From Roseibaca calidilacus (GTDB taxonomy: Bacteria > Pseudomonadota > Alphaproteobacteria > Rhodobacterales > Rhodobacteraceae), in assembly GCF_001517585.1 (NCBI RefSeq), contig NZ_FBYC01000001.1, positions 186,001 through 250,000 of the forward strand: 64,000 bases of DNA, given 5' to 3'. The first letter of the stretch is position 1; every line of letters starts with the position of its first letter. The notes beneath the pieces were generated by a model. It had not been told where the DNA came from and searched no databases. It saw only the letters and a list, made by a program, of their open reading frames with translations. The translations under genes and the position numbers were made by a program. Positions 1-9,089 of this stretch are shown here, one piece after another.

Positions 1-497
1 ATCTGACGCATGAAAACGCCATTGATGATGCGGGCTACCGGCGGTTCTTATCGAAACTGGCCGCGCCGCTATTGGCCCGTCTGGCGCCCGGTGCCCATGG
101 GCTGGATTATGGCTGCGGTCCCGGCCCCGCGCTGGCCGCAATGCTGTCAGAGGCCGGGCATGAAGTGGCGCTATACGATCCGTTTTTCGCGCCCGATCCG
201 GCCCCCTTGGCGCAGGTCTACGATTTTATTACCTGCACCGAAGTGGCTGAGCATTTCCACCACCCCGCCGCCGAATTTGCCCGGCTGCGCGGCTTGGTGC
301 GCCCCGGTGGTTGGCTGGCAGCGATGACCAGCTTTCAGACCGATGACGCGCGCTTTGCGGGCTGGCAGTATCGGGCGGACCCGACACATGTTGTGTTCTA
401 CCGCGACGCAACCTTCCGCTATCTGGCCCAAACTTGGGGTTGGCGCTGCGAGATACCTGTCAAGGATGTCGCGCTTTTACAGCGCCCCTTGGGCTAA
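1..497 (+). CDS. SAM-dependent methyltransferase, 5' end outside window
   Basis: This is the C-terminal part of a class I SAM-dependent methyltransferase. The frame is open from base 3, so the start lies upstream of the window. The glycine-rich SAM loop reads GLDYGCGPG, followed by an acidic strand end (ALYDPF) and the post-II segment CTEVAEHF. The PGG turn typical of the domain follows (VRPGGWLA). The visible 164 residues look like a complete small domain with little missing. The substrate cannot be told. It converges on the MFS gene, the two 3' ends overlapping by 21 bases. Confidence 0.75.
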   Translation, partial: LTHENAIDDAGYRRFLSKLAAPLLARLAPGAHGLDYGCGPGPALAAMLSEAGHEVALYDPFFAPDPAPLAQVYDFITCTEVAEHFHHPAAEFARLRGLVRPGGWLAAMTSFQTDDARFAGWQYRADPTHVVFYRDATFRYLAQTWGWRCEIPVKDVALLQRPLG

Positions 498-1709
498 TTC
501 GCTGTTCAGCCGCCGGGCCATCCAGATGCTGCCTGCCGCGAGCGTCAGGCACCACAGGCCCATGGCCAGTGTTTGCGCCGGAAAGTCGATGCCCGCATCG
601 ATCAGCATGCCGGTAATGCCCGGCCCGATCGCGGTTGACAACACGATGATCGTGGTCCCCAAGGACCGGATCGCGCCCAGATGCCGTGTGCCATAGACCG
701 CCGGGAACAACCCGCCCCAAAGCGTGCTGGCCATGCCTTGGGTAAGGCCGACAATGGCCAAGGCCACATACCACATGACCACGTTCTCCGCCGGGCCGAT
801 CAGCGCCACGCCGACGCCCATCGGCACCAGCAGCAGCGGTAATAGCCGGTGTGGCCCGAACCGGTCCGCCGCCCATCCGCTGAGGAATGACGCGGCCACA
901 GTGAGCGATGCAAAAGCTGAATAGCCCGGCGCCATCTGCGCCAGTGTCCAGCCTTTGACCTCTGCGATATGAACTTGGTGAAAGAACACCACGGTCCCGA
1001 TAAAGCCCGGTGTCAGCAGCACCGGCACCAGCGCGGGGAAAAACCAGTGCCGCAGCGCGTCGGTCCGGTTCCAGTGCCGTGCGCCAAGGCCGGTCATGCT
1101 GTCGGAATGGGCCATCCCTTGGGGGGTGCGTTCATGGCGCAGGCTGGTCCACAGCACAGGCGCGACGACCAGCGCCAGCACCAGCGCGACGCCAAGCCAT
1201 GTCGTGCGCCAGCCGATGCTGGCGATCAGCAGCACCGTAAGCAGCGGAATGACCACCTCGCTTGCCGGGTGGCCCAGATTGGCGAAAGCCACAGCGCGCC
1301 CGCGCGTGGCCTCAAACCAGCGGCCCATAGCCGTCATCGCCATATGGATGAGCATGCCCTGACCGCAAAAGCGCAGCAGGAACAATGTCAGACCCAGCAG
1401 CCAGACTGATTGCGCGGTCGCCATCAGCACCGCCGCCAGCGCGAAAACCAGCGTCATTGCCGGGGCTAGCCGGGATAGTGGCACGATGTCGGCCAGCGAG
1501 CCGCGCCAGAACATCAGCGCGGCAGAGGCCAGCGTGGCCACGGTATACAGGCTGCCCCAAGCGCCGTCGCTTAGGCCATGCACGGCCTTTATGTCGCCCG
1601 CGAAGAGCGAGATGAACCACGTCTGCCCAAAGGCAGAGGCGAAGGTCAGCAAGAACCCCACGCCCAACCAGCGCAGGTTGGTCTTCAAAAACTGCAAGGC
1701 GTTTTGCAT
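477..1709 (-). CDS. MFS transporter
   Basis: A 410-residue inner-membrane protein of the major facilitator superfamily, with about 12 hydrophobic segments in two halves and a basic loop after the second segment (WRGSLADIVP region). RWFEATRGRAVAFANLG resembles the loop-and-helix segment seen in MFS carboxylate/nitrate-type carriers. The family length is normal. The ATG at 1709 is preceded by a weak AGG. The gene is transcribed away from the UspA gene end and overlaps the methyltransferase tail. The substrate is unknown; a small organic anion is one possibility by general resemblance only. Confidence 0.8.
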   Translation of the reverse strand: MQNALQFLKTNLRWLGVGFLLTFASAFGQTWFISLFAGDIKAVHGLSDGAWGSLYTVATLASAALMFWRGSLADIVPLSRLAPAMTLVFALAAVLMATAQSVWLLGLTLFLLRFCGQGMLIHMAMTAMGRWFEATRGRAVAFANLGHPASEVVIPLLTVLLIASIGWRTTWLGVALVLALVVAPVLWTSLRHERTPQGMAHSDSMTGLGARHWNRTDALRHWFFPALVPVLLTPGFIGTVVFFHQVHIAEVKGWTLAQMAPGYSAFASLTVAASFLSGWAADRFGPHRLLPLLLVPMGVGVALIGPAENVVMWYVALAIVGLTQGMASTLWGGLFPAVYGTRHLGAIRSLGTTIIVLSTAIGPGITGMLIDAGIDFPAQTLAMGLWCLTLAAGSIWMARRLNSELAQGAL

Positions 1710-1800
1710 GGCGGGGCCTGACTGCCGGACAGGTCAAGATGTCCGGGCAAAAGGAATAATGCTTAACATGTGTCATACCCCTGTGCCGGGCGCAAGCGGC

Positions 1801-2655
1801 CTAGCGCATTAGCACAACCGGCACTTTGCAACTACGCACCATTTCCGTCGTGCTTGACCCGATGACAAGGCTGCGGATGCGCGAATGCCCGTAAGCACCC
1901 ATGACGACCATGCCGAAGCCCTCGGCCTCTACCAGCTTGCCCAGATCGGTTTCCGGCTGGCCGGGGATGACGCGGGTTTCAACGGCAATCCCCGCAGCTT
2001 TCAGCAGGGCCTGCGCATCGGCCAGCCCTTTTGTGACCTCTGCGGTTTCGGCACCGACGGTCACAACGGTTACGGCCAACCCGGTAAACAGGGGGCTGCG
2101 CGCGATATGGTCCACCGCTTTCATGGCCGCGCGCCCGCCATCATAGGCCACCAGCACCGACGTAATCGGCCGGAACGCGCGAGAGGCGACAAAGACGGGC
2201 TTGGTCGCCGTGCGCACGATGCGCTCAAGGTTCGATCCCAGATGCCCCTTGGCGAAATCGGCGGCCTCGCCGCGTTTGCCGACCATGATAACGCGCGCGT
2301 CAGCTTCGATTTCGGAAATCGCCTCGACCACGTCGCCATGGCGCAGGCGGGTGGTCACGTCTTGCGCCCCGGCTTGCTCTACAAGGGCGCGCGCATCGTC
2401 CAGAATGGCGCGGCCCTGATGGTTCATCAGCTTGGCACGCTGCGCGTCCAGATCGGCCAGTTCCGCCATCAGGGCGCTGCGCGCGCCCAGCCGGATCGCG
2501 CCAGACAGGTCGCGCGCCTCTGACACGTCGCGGCGGCCCAGAACATGGATCAGTCCCACTGGCGCGCCCGTGGCCTTGGCGATCCATGCGGCATGGTGGC
2601 AGACGCTTTCGGAATAGATCGAGCCATCGACCAATGCGATGATCTTCTGTGTCAT
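1801..2655 (-). CDS. tandem-domain universal stress protein UspA
   Basis: A 284-residue cytoplasmic protein made of two Usp domains. The second ends in the ATP-binding signature G-2x-G-9x-G-S/T (GAYGHSRIRSLVIGSS). The first has a related but less regular version (VGKRGEAADFAKGHLGSN). I place the start at the ATG at 2655, preceded by AAAGGA at good spacing; a TTG at 2670 would be the longer alternative. The SulP stop lies 11 bases upstream, so the two genes are almost certainly cotranscribed. This suggests a stress protein tied to anion transport, which is inference. Confidence 0.9.
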   Translation of the reverse strand: MTQKIIALVDGSIYSESVCHHAAWIAKATGAPVGLIHVLGRRDVSEARDLSGAIRLGARSALMAELADLDAQRAKLMNHQGRAILDDARALVEQAGAQDVTTRLRHGDVVEAISEIEADARVIMVGKRGEAADFAKGHLGSNLERIVRTATKPVFVASRAFRPITSVLVAYDGGRAAMKAVDHIARSPLFTGLAVTVVTVGAETAEVTKGLADAQALLKAAGIAVETRVIPGQPETDLGKLVEAEGFGMVVMGAYGHSRIRSLVIGSSTTEMVRSCKVPVVLMR

Positions 2656-2666
2656 GGTCGGTCCTT

Positions 2667-4157
2667 TCAATGGTCCATCAACGTGCCCATGGCACCCGGC
2701 TTGTCATGAATGGCCAGCTTGTCCACCAGTGTTTCGGTGGCCTTGTTCATGCCCACCACCTCGACCTCTGCGCCATCACGGCGGAATTTCAGAATGGCCA
2801 TGTCCAGCGCCTGCACCGATGAAATGTCCCAGATATGCGCGCGGCTGACATCAATCACCACCCGTTCTGGGGCTTCCTTGAAGTCAAACGCGTTCATGAA
2901 ATCCTCGACCGAACCGTAGAACAACTGCCCTTCGATATGGTAGGTGCGTTCGCGCCCATCGCGGCTGGTTTCCGACCGCACACTGAAAAGCTGCGCAATC
3001 TTGCCCGCAAAGAAGATACCCGACAACAACACACCCACCAGCACGCCAATGGCAAGGTTATGCGTGTAAACCACCGTCACCACCGTCGCCACCATGACAA
3101 TAGAGGATGACCGCGGATGCGTTTTCAGGTTGCCGATGGACGACCACGAGAACGTCCCGATGGATACCATGATCATGATCGCGACCAGTGCCGCCATGGG
3201 GATGATGCTGACCAGATCGCCCAGCACCACGACCATGAAGAGCAGGAACACGCCTGCCGCAAAGCAGGACAGCCGCCCCCGCCCGCCGGATTTGACGTTG
3301 ATGATAGACTGCCCGATCATCGCGCAGCCCGCCATGCCGCCGATAAACCCGGTCGCGGTATTGGCTATGCCCTGACCGATGCATTCCTGATTGCGGTCCG
3401 ACTTGGTGCCGGTCAGGTCATCGACAATGTTTTGGGTCATCAGGCTTTCGAGCAACCCGACCACGGCCACCGCAATGGAATAGGGCAGGATAATAAGCAG
3501 CGTATCCAGCGTAAGCGGAATATCGGGGATCAGGAACACCGGCAGGGTGTCGGGCAATGCGCCCATATCGCCCACGGTGCGCACATCCAGTCCCAGTGCA
3601 AGGGCCAGCGCGGTTAGCACCACGATGGTCACAAGCGGGGAGGGGATGGCCTTGGTCAGCAGCGGGAACAGGTAGATGATGGCCAGCCCTAGCGCCACCA
3701 GCACATAGGTCAGCCATGTCACGTTGCGCGGGTCCAGTTCCGGCAATTGCGCCATGAAAATCAGGATCGCCAGCGCGTTTACAAAGCCGGTCATCACCGA
3801 TTTTGAGACATAGCGCATCACGAAGCCGAGTTTCAGAAGCCCCGCTGCGATCTGGATCAGCCCGGCCAGAACGGTCGCGGCCAGCAGGTATTGCAGCCCG
3901 TGTTCTTTCACCAGTGTGACCATCAGCACCGCCGTGGCAGCAGTGGCAGCCGAAATCATGCCCGGCCGCCCGCCCGTGATTGCCACCAACACGGCAATCG
4001 AGAAACTGGCATACAGCCCCACCTTTGGGTCCACGCCCGCGATGATGGAAAAGGCAATCGCTTCGGGTATCAGCGCCAGCGCGACCACCAGCCCGGCCAG
4101 CAGGTCGCCGCGAATATTGCCCAGCCATTGGGCGCGGTAAGCGTCGAGTGAAATCAT
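2667..4157 (-). CDS. SulP family anion transporter with STAS domain
   Basis: A 496-residue inner-membrane transporter of the SulP/SLC26 family, which moves sulfate, bicarbonate or other anions. It opens with the family N-terminus ([19 protein letters not shown]), has about 10 to 12 membrane segments, and ends in a cytoplasmic STAS domain (about residues 390-490: [19 protein letters not shown]). The frame stays open upstream to 4619, but that extension is charged, low-complexity and covers the 3' part of the DUF934 gene. The ATG at 4157 has GGAAC upstream and fits the family. The gene lies downstream of the cys operon with its own 217-base gap, so sulfate uptake is plausible; bicarbonate is equally possible. 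Confidence 0.88.
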   Translation of the reverse strand: MISLDAYRAQWLGNIRGDLLAGLVVALALIPEAIAFSIIAGVDPKVGLYASFSIAVLVAITGGRPGMISAATAATAVLMVTLVKEHGLQYLLAATVLAGLIQIAAGLLKLGFVMRYVSKSVMTGFVNALAILIFMAQLPELDPRNVTWLTYVLVALGLAIIYLFPLLTKAIPSPLVTIVVLTALALALGLDVRTVGDMGALPDTLPVFLIPDIPLTLDTLLIILPYSIAVAVVGLLESLMTQNIVDDLTGTKSDRNQECIGQGIANTATGFIGGMAGCAMIGQSIINVKSGGRGRLSCFAAGVFLLFMVVVLGDLVSIIPMAALVAIMIMVSIGTFSWSSIGNLKTHPRSSSIVMVATVVTVVYTHNLAIGVLVGVLLSGIFFAGKIAQLFSVRSETSRDGRERTYHIEGQLFYGSVEDFMNAFDFKEAPERVVIDVSRAHIWDISSVQALDMAILKFRRDGAEVEVVGMNKATETLVDKLAIHDKPGAMGTLMDH

Positions 4158-4374
4158 ATGTTCAAGTTCCGTGATCGGCAGTCGCGCTGCGCGCAGATCT
4201 GTCGTTATCCGGCGGATCGGCGGCCGGAAGAGCCACCCGAACCGTCGTTCGGGTCCATGTTCGCTGCGGTGCCGCGTAACCGCAAAAACACCAAAGGGCA
4301 ACATGGTTCTGCAAATGGTGCGGCGCGCGACCTGGTGGATCGCGCGCCAAGGGTTTGTGTTGACTGTTTGCCTG
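4158..4374. other. gap between cys operon end and SulP gene
   Basis: The 217 bases must hold the end of the cys transcript and the SulP promoter. A hairpin with 9-bp arms GGCGCGCGA and TCGCGCGCC (4322-4330 and 4340-4348) sits 26 bases after the DUF934 stop. It has no T-run, so it is not a classical intrinsic terminator. No clear sigma-70 promoter is visible. Confidence 0.35.
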
Positions 4375-4767
4375 TCAGCTCGCGCGCTGGGCTTGCAGCC
4401 GGGACAGGTAGCTGGTGGCCTGCCAGTCTGCCCGCGCCTGCCAATCCGCCTCTGGCTGAAGCGCGGCGCGGGCGGCCTCAATCTCGACCTCGTCAAAGCC
4501 AGAGCGGCGGGCCATCGCGTATTGATCGGGCATGATCTGCCCGCAAGCCCGCAGCCGCCCGGTATACCCCTTGCGCCGCAAGCTGCGCGCCAGCGTAAAG
4601 CCGCGTCCATCGGCCACACCGGGGAAGGTCACGCAGATCAGGGTTATCTCTTTGCCGGGCAGGGGCAGGGCGTCCGGGTCCGTGTCTGGCGCAAGCGTAA
4701 GCACTTTGGCCGGGTCGTCCGGTTGGTCCAAGGGCGCAAAGCCCGCGTCTGTTACAAGAACATTCAT
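4375..4767 (-). CDS. DUF934 protein of sulfate-assimilation operon
   Basis: A 130-residue protein of the DUF934 family, regularly encoded next to cysH and cysI in proteobacteria; its biochemical role is not established. Key features are the TFPGVADGRGFTLARSLR segment and the C-terminal YLSRLQAQR. The ATG at 4767 overlaps the cysH stop by ATGA, so translation is coupled. A longer reading to 4848 lies wholly inside cysH and was not used. It is the last gene of the operon. A helper role in sulfite reduction is inferred from context only. Confidence 0.85.
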   Translation of the reverse strand: MNVLVTDAGFAPLDQPDDPAKVLTLAPDTDPDALPLPGKEITLICVTFPGVADGRGFTLARSLRRKGYTGRLRACGQIMPDQYAMARRSGFDEVEIEAARAALQPEADWQARADWQATSYLSRLQAQRAS

Positions 4768-5483
4768 GCGGCATTGTCCTTTCGGTTCGGATGGGCGATC
4801 CCGCCGATAAAGTGAATCCCGCATTCGGTCTTGTCCGACCCACGCCAACGCCCCGCGCGCGGGTCTTCGCCCGTGCGCACCGGGCTGGTGCAGGGTTGGC
4901 AGCCGATAGAGGGGTAGCCGCGCGCAACCAGCGGATGGCGTGGCAACGCGTGCCGGTCCAGATAGGCGGCGATTTCTGCCGCGCTCCAGCCTGCAAGCGG
5001 GTTCAGCCGAATGCGCCCAGTGTCCGGCTCACGCTCGACCGGGGCAAGGCTGGCGCGGGTATCGGCCTGAAAGCGCTTGCGCCCGGTGATCCAGCCGTCA
5101 AAGCCGTGCAACGCGCGCGCCAGGGGTTCGGCCTTGCGCAAGGCGCAGCAGCCCTCGCGGTCCGACAGGTGCAACAGCGCGTCGGGGTCGCGGGTGAACA
5201 ACGCTTCGCGGTCCGGCGTGACGCGGCGAATGTCGGTCAAGCCCAGATGCTGCGCAAGGTCGCGCTGATAGGCCAGCGTTTCGGGAAATAGCGCCAGCGT
5301 GTCGATGAAGATCACCGGCAGCGCGCGATCCACCTGCGCCACCATATGCAACAACACCGCCGAATCTGCCCCGAAGGACGACACCATGGCAACCCGCCCC
5401 ACCCGTTCAATGGCGCGGGCAAGGAAATCCGGCGCTGGCAGCGCGCCCAAGGCCAGCAGGTCTGGGTCAAGCGGCGCGGACAT
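4764..5483 (-). CDS. cysH: assimilatory APS/PAPS reductase, APS type
   Basis: A 239-residue cytoplasmic enzyme that reduces adenylyl-sulfate (or PAPS) to sulfite with thioredoxin. The PP-loop is SSFGADSAVLLH. Paired cysteines at 112-113 (EGCCALRK) and 195/198 (GCQPC) bind a [4Fe-4S] cluster and mark the APS-reductase type; PAPS reductases of the E. coli type lack them. The catalytic Cys is C221 in KTECGIHF. The ATG at 5483 has AAAGGG upstream; an ATG six bases earlier (5489) is an alternative. It overlaps the 3' end of the sulfite reductase gene by 17 bases and DUF934 by 4. Confidence 0.93.
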   Translation of the reverse strand: MSAPLDPDLLALGALPAPDFLARAIERVGRVAMVSSFGADSAVLLHMVAQVDRALPVIFIDTLALFPETLAYQRDLAQHLGLTDIRRVTPDREALFTRDPDALLHLSDREGCCALRKAEPLARALHGFDGWITGRKRFQADTRASLAPVEREPDTGRIRLNPLAGWSAAEIAAYLDRHALPRHPLVARGYPSIGCQPCTSPVRTGEDPRAGRWRGSDKTECGIHFIGGIAHPNRKDNAA

Positions 5484-7128
5484 CGGCATCCCTTTCATAC
5501 AGCGCGGCTTTGAACGGGTCGTGCCCAAGGCGGCGCAGCGTGTCGATGAAGGATTCAGACGGCCCGGAACGCAGCGCCAGATAGGTATTCACCAGCCGGT
5601 CCAGCGCCGGGATGACCTGATCATGGGCAAAGCCCGGCCCGGTGCGCTGGCCAAGGGCGGCCGTTTCCGTGGCGTCCCCGCCCAGCGTGATCTGGTAATT
5701 CTCCACGCCCGCGCGGTCCAACCCCAGAATGCCGATATGGCCAAGGTGATGGTGCCCGCACGCGTTGATGCAGCCTGAAATCTTGATCTTCATCGCGCCG
5801 ATATCCAGTTCTCGTGCTGCGAAATGCTGCGCAATATCCTGCGCCACGGGGATGGAACGCGCGGTGGCCAAGGCGCAATAATCCATGCCGGGGCAGGCGA
5901 TGATGTCCGAGATCAGCCCGATATTCGCCGTGGCCAGCCCTTCGGTGCGCAAACGCTGGTGCAACGCAGGCAGGTCGGATTCATGCACATGCGGCAGGAT
6001 CACGTTCTGCTCGTGGCTGATGCGCAACTCGCCATGGCCATAGGTTTCGGCCAAATCGGCCAGCGCGCGCATTTGCGCGCTTGTCGCGTCGCCCGGTGTG
6101 GCGCCATGCGCTTTCAGGCTGATGGTGACAATGGCATATCCGGGCGCGCGATGCGGGTGCAGGTTGGTATCGGACCACGCGCGGAACACCGGGTCGGCAT
6201 TGCGCGCTTGGGCATAGGTATCTGTCGGCGCGGTGCGATAGGCGGGCGGCGCGAATGCGGCCTGCAATTCGCGCAATATCGCGCGATCGGCCCCCTGCCA
6301 TTCTGCCCGCAAGGCCGAAAAACGACGGTCTACGCGGGCGCGAACCTCTTCCACGCCCAGTTCTTGCACCATGATCTTGATACGCGCTTTATATTTGTTA
6401 TCGCGCCGCCCGTAGCTGTTATAGGCGCTCAGGATCGCTTCGACATAGGGCAGCAGGTCGGCCTGTGGCAGAAACGGCGTCAGCACCTGTCCGATGATGG
6501 GCGTGCGGCCCAGACCGCCGCCCACGCTGACCTCGAACCCCGGCGCGCCGTCGCACATGACCATGCGCAGCCCGATGTCATGCGCACGCGTTGCCGCGCG
6601 GTCGCGCGGGCTGCCGGTGATCGCAATCTTGAACTTGCGCGGCAGGAACTGAAACTCCGGGTGGTCGGTGGACCATTGGCGTAGCAATTCCGCCACGGGG
6701 CGGGGGTCTGCGATTTCATCGGCCGCGGCACCCGCGAAGTGATCCGCCGTTACGTTGCGCACGCAATTGCCAGAGGTCTGGATCGCGTGCAGCCCTACCG
6801 TGGCCAGCGCATCCAGCATATCGGGCACGTCGCGCAGGCGCGGCCAGTTGAACTGAATGTTCTGGCGCGTTGTGAAATGGCCATAGCCCTTGTCCCAGCG
6901 GTCGGCCACATCGGCCAGCTTGCGCATCTGCACTGCCGACAGCGTGCCATAAGGAATGGCCACGCGCAGCATATAGGCATGCAGTTGCAGATACAGTCCG
7001 TTCATCAGGCGCAGCGGTTTGAATTCGTCTTCGGTCAGCGCACCCGAGAGGCGGCGTTCCACTTGCGCGCGAAACTGCGCGTTGCGGGTTTTCAGGAAAT
7101 CGTGGTCGAATTCGGTATAGCGATACAT
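5467..7128 (-). CDS. cysI: sulfite reductase haemoprotein (nitrite/sulfite reductase family)
   Basis: A 553-residue sirohaem and [4Fe-4S] enzyme that reduces sulfite to sulfide with six electrons. Two ferredoxin-like half domains and two sirohaem domains are present. The cluster and sirohaem ligands fit the family pattern: C412 and C418 (CPGMDYC) with C453 and C457 (GCINACGHH). HFTTRQNIQ is the N-terminal sirohaem-contact motif. The family also contains assimilatory nitrite reductases, but the flanking cysH and cysG place it in sulfur assimilation. No flavoprotein (cysJ) is present, so the electron donor is probably ferredoxin or another protein. It sits 15 bases after the DUF2849 gene. Confidence 0.92.
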   Translation of the reverse strand: MYRYTEFDHDFLKTRNAQFRAQVERRLSGALTEDEFKPLRLMNGLYLQLHAYMLRVAIPYGTLSAVQMRKLADVADRWDKGYGHFTTRQNIQFNWPRLRDVPDMLDALATVGLHAIQTSGNCVRNVTADHFAGAAADEIADPRPVAELLRQWSTDHPEFQFLPRKFKIAITGSPRDRAATRAHDIGLRMVMCDGAPGFEVSVGGGLGRTPIIGQVLTPFLPQADLLPYVEAILSAYNSYGRRDNKYKARIKIMVQELGVEEVRARVDRRFSALRAEWQGADRAILRELQAAFAPPAYRTAPTDTYAQARNADPVFRAWSDTNLHPHRAPGYAIVTISLKAHGATPGDATSAQMRALADLAETYGHGELRISHEQNVILPHVHESDLPALHQRLRTEGLATANIGLISDIIACPGMDYCALATARSIPVAQDIAQHFAARELDIGAMKIKISGCINACGHHHLGHIGILGLDRAGVENYQITLGGDATETAALGQRTGPGFAHDQVIPALDRLVNTYLALRSGPSESFIDTLRRLGHDPFKAALYERDADVRAA

Positions 7129-7143
7129 CTTGGCTGCTCCGGG

Positions 7144-7443
7144 TCAGGCATGGGCTTGTTTGCCATGCGCGTAATTGGACGGGCCTTTGGCGCGGAACGC
7201 CTCTCGGAAATGGCCGGGTTTGGGACCGTCGGCGCTGGCTTGGGCGGGGGCCAGATACGCGCCGACAAGACGGTCCTGCTGGCCTTCGGCGGCATCCAGC
7301 GCCTCGGCGGCCTCGCGGGCATCGGTGAACAGGCGCGCTTGCGATAGCTCGCGCACCCAATCGCCCGAAGCGGCCAGGTAGATCACGTCGCCTTCCAGCA
7401 GGTCATTCGCGGTTAGAACGGACGGGGTGAAATGACGGCTCAT
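7144..7443 (-). CDS. DUF2849 small protein
   Basis: A 99-residue protein of the DUF2849 family, found between cysG and cysI in alphaproteobacteria. It reads as a small beta-rich domain (LTANDLLEGDVIYLA, then a segment with W and helices). No catalytic motif or cysteine pair is visible. The ATG at 7443 overlaps the cysG stop by ATGA and cysI follows after 15 bases, so it is made with both. Its function is unknown; a role in sirohaem insertion or electron delivery to CysI is a guess from position. Confidence 0.82.
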   Translation of the reverse strand: MSRHFTPSVLTANDLLEGDVIYLAASGDWVRELSQARLFTDAREAAEALDAAEGQQDRLVGAYLAPAQASADGPKPGHFREAFRAKGPSNYAHGKQAHA

Positions 7444-8816
7444 AGCGCAAGCTCCGTTTGGGGTTGGTTTTGCGCCGCACGCCGCGGCGGCAGGCCCAGA
7501 AGGATAATGGCGGGTCCGTCCAGCGCAGCGGTGGCTTGTGGCAGGTCGGACAGGCGGGTGTACAGCCGGGTTTCATTGGGGCAAGAGGCGTTTTCCACGA
7601 TGGCCACATCCATCGCCGGGCTGGCGCCGTGCATCAGCAAACGCCCTTGCACGAAACGCGCGGCGCGCTTGCCCATGTAAAGCGCTGTCACGGCACCGGG
7701 TGCGGCCAGCGCGCGCCAATCGGCTTCGGCAAAGCCCTGCATGTCATGTGCCGTGACCAGCCGCAGATCGCCGTTGCGCCCGCGCCGGGTCAGGCTTTGG
7801 CCAAGGCTGGCGGCGGCGGCGCTGGCGCTGGTCACACCGGGGATGACCTGCCAATCCAGACCGGCGCTGTCCAAAGCGTCGGTTTCCTCATCCAGCCGCC
7901 CGAAAATGCTGGCATCTCCGCCTTTCAGCCGCACAACATGCGCGCCTTGCGCGGCATGCTCGACCAGCAGCGCGTTGATATGGTCTTGCGACACGGAAGG
8001 GCCATAGCCCTCTTTCCCGACCGCGATGATTTGCGCTTCGCGCCGGACCAGTTCCAGAATTGCGCCGCTGACCAAGCGGTCATGGACAACCACATCGGCG
8101 CGATCCAGCAGCTTGCGGGCTTTTAGCGTCAACAGTTCCGGATCGCCCGGCCCGGCGCTGACAAAGTCCACCCGGCCCGGCGCGGGTTTGCGCGCCAGAT
8201 GCCGGGCCAGCAGTGCGTTGAGCGCGTGTTGCACGGCCCCTTCGCCGGTTGCCAGTGCCGCTGGCCCGGCATGATCGTAGAATTCCGCCCAGAAGTCGCG
8301 CCGCGGGGCACCTTTGGGCAACCGCTCTGCCATGGCGCGGAACGCCTTGCCAATGCGCGCCAGCTTGCCCAGTCCGGTGGGCAATTCGCCTTCCAGCCCG
8401 GCCTTTATCTTGCGCGCCAGAACAGGGGCCGCACCTTCGGTGCCGATGGCCACCACAACAGGGTCGCGGTCGACAATTGCGGGGGTGATAAAATCGGACG
8501 CCTCCAGATTATCGACCACGTTGACCAGCACACCTGCCTTCTGTGCGATAGCGCGGATGCGGGCATCCTGCCTGTCATCCTCGGTCGCGGCATAGACCAG
8601 CCGCGCGCGCTGTAGGTCGCAGCCCAGAAGCGGGCGGTGCACCAGCGTCACGCGTGGACGCAGGGCAATGATCTGGGGCAGGAAGGCGGGAGCGCATAGC
8701 GTGATGATCGCATCGGTCTTTAGCAACAATCGCAACTTGGCCAAGGCCGCATCGCCGCCACCGCCAATGACGACATGCGCGCCGCGCAGGTTCAGGAAAA
8801 TGGGGAAATGCTGCAT
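7440..8816 (-). CDS. cysG: sirohaem synthase
   Basis: A 458-residue multifunctional enzyme that makes sirohaem from uroporphyrinogen III. The N-terminal part is the NAD-dependent dehydrogenase/ferrochelatase (VVIGGGGDAALAKLR, residues about 15-30). The C-terminal part (from about residue 215) is the SAM-dependent uroporphyrinogen methyltransferase, with VSAGPGDPELLTLKA, VVRLKGGDASIFGR and VIPGVTSASA. The start is the ATG at 8816, with AAGGTGG at ideal distance; the frame stays open upstream but runs into AT-rich DNA. It is the first gene of the cys operon and supplies the cofactor for the sulfite reductase encoded two genes later. Confidence 0.95.
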   Translation of the reverse strand: MQHFPIFLNLRGAHVVIGGGGDAALAKLRLLLKTDAIITLCAPAFLPQIIALRPRVTLVHRPLLGCDLQRARLVYAATEDDRQDARIRAIAQKAGVLVNVVDNLEASDFITPAIVDRDPVVVAIGTEGAAPVLARKIKAGLEGELPTGLGKLARIGKAFRAMAERLPKGAPRRDFWAEFYDHAGPAALATGEGAVQHALNALLARHLARKPAPGRVDFVSAGPGDPELLTLKARKLLDRADVVVHDRLVSGAILELVRREAQIIAVGKEGYGPSVSQDHINALLVEHAAQGAHVVRLKGGDASIFGRLDEETDALDSAGLDWQVIPGVTSASAAAASLGQSLTRRGRNGDLRLVTAHDMQGFAEADWRALAAPGAVTALYMGKRAARFVQGRLLMHGASPAMDVAIVENASCPNETRLYTRLSDLPQATAALDGPAIILLGLPPRRAAQNQPQTELAL

Positions 8817-9089
8817 GAGCCACCTTTTGGATCTCTTGCCCCCTATATGAAATACTTTCCCGTAAAGCGCCACATAGAGTAAAAAAAAGGGAAAAATATT
8901 CCCACATTTTGCCCAAAGTTCGAAAAAAGTCCAAGGCTGCTCGAAACGGGCAGACAGCTTTCCAGTCTTGCTGCCAAGGCAGAAAAAGCGACTTGCGGCA
9001 AACCCCTTGTTTGCGCCCATGCGCTTCCCATTTGCGCAAGGCTTCGGCCCGTTCGGTCGATGGATTCGGCTGTGAGAGGGCGTTTCGTG
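8817..9089. promoter_or_regulatory. AT-rich divergent regulatory region upstream of cysG
   Basis: These 273 bases separate cysG from the divergent antiporter gene and are much richer in A/T than their surroundings. They contain an inverted repeat GGGAA-N5-TTCCC at 8889-8903. It is a candidate operator for the cys operon, but no known CysB or CymR consensus could be assigned with confidence. No clear -35/-10 pair is seen. Confidence 0.4.

Noticed and set aside
4322-4348. Intrinsic terminator after DUF934
   Set aside because: The stem is strong, but no T-run follows on the minus strand, so it is recorded only as a hairpin.
4158-4619. N-terminal extension of the SulP frame
   Set aside because: It overlaps the DUF934 coding region, is low-complexity, and no SulP protein has such an extension.
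8817-9020. Upstream extension of the cysG frame
   Set aside because: It covers AT-rich control DNA; the ATG at 8816 has a strong ribosome site and gives the family length.
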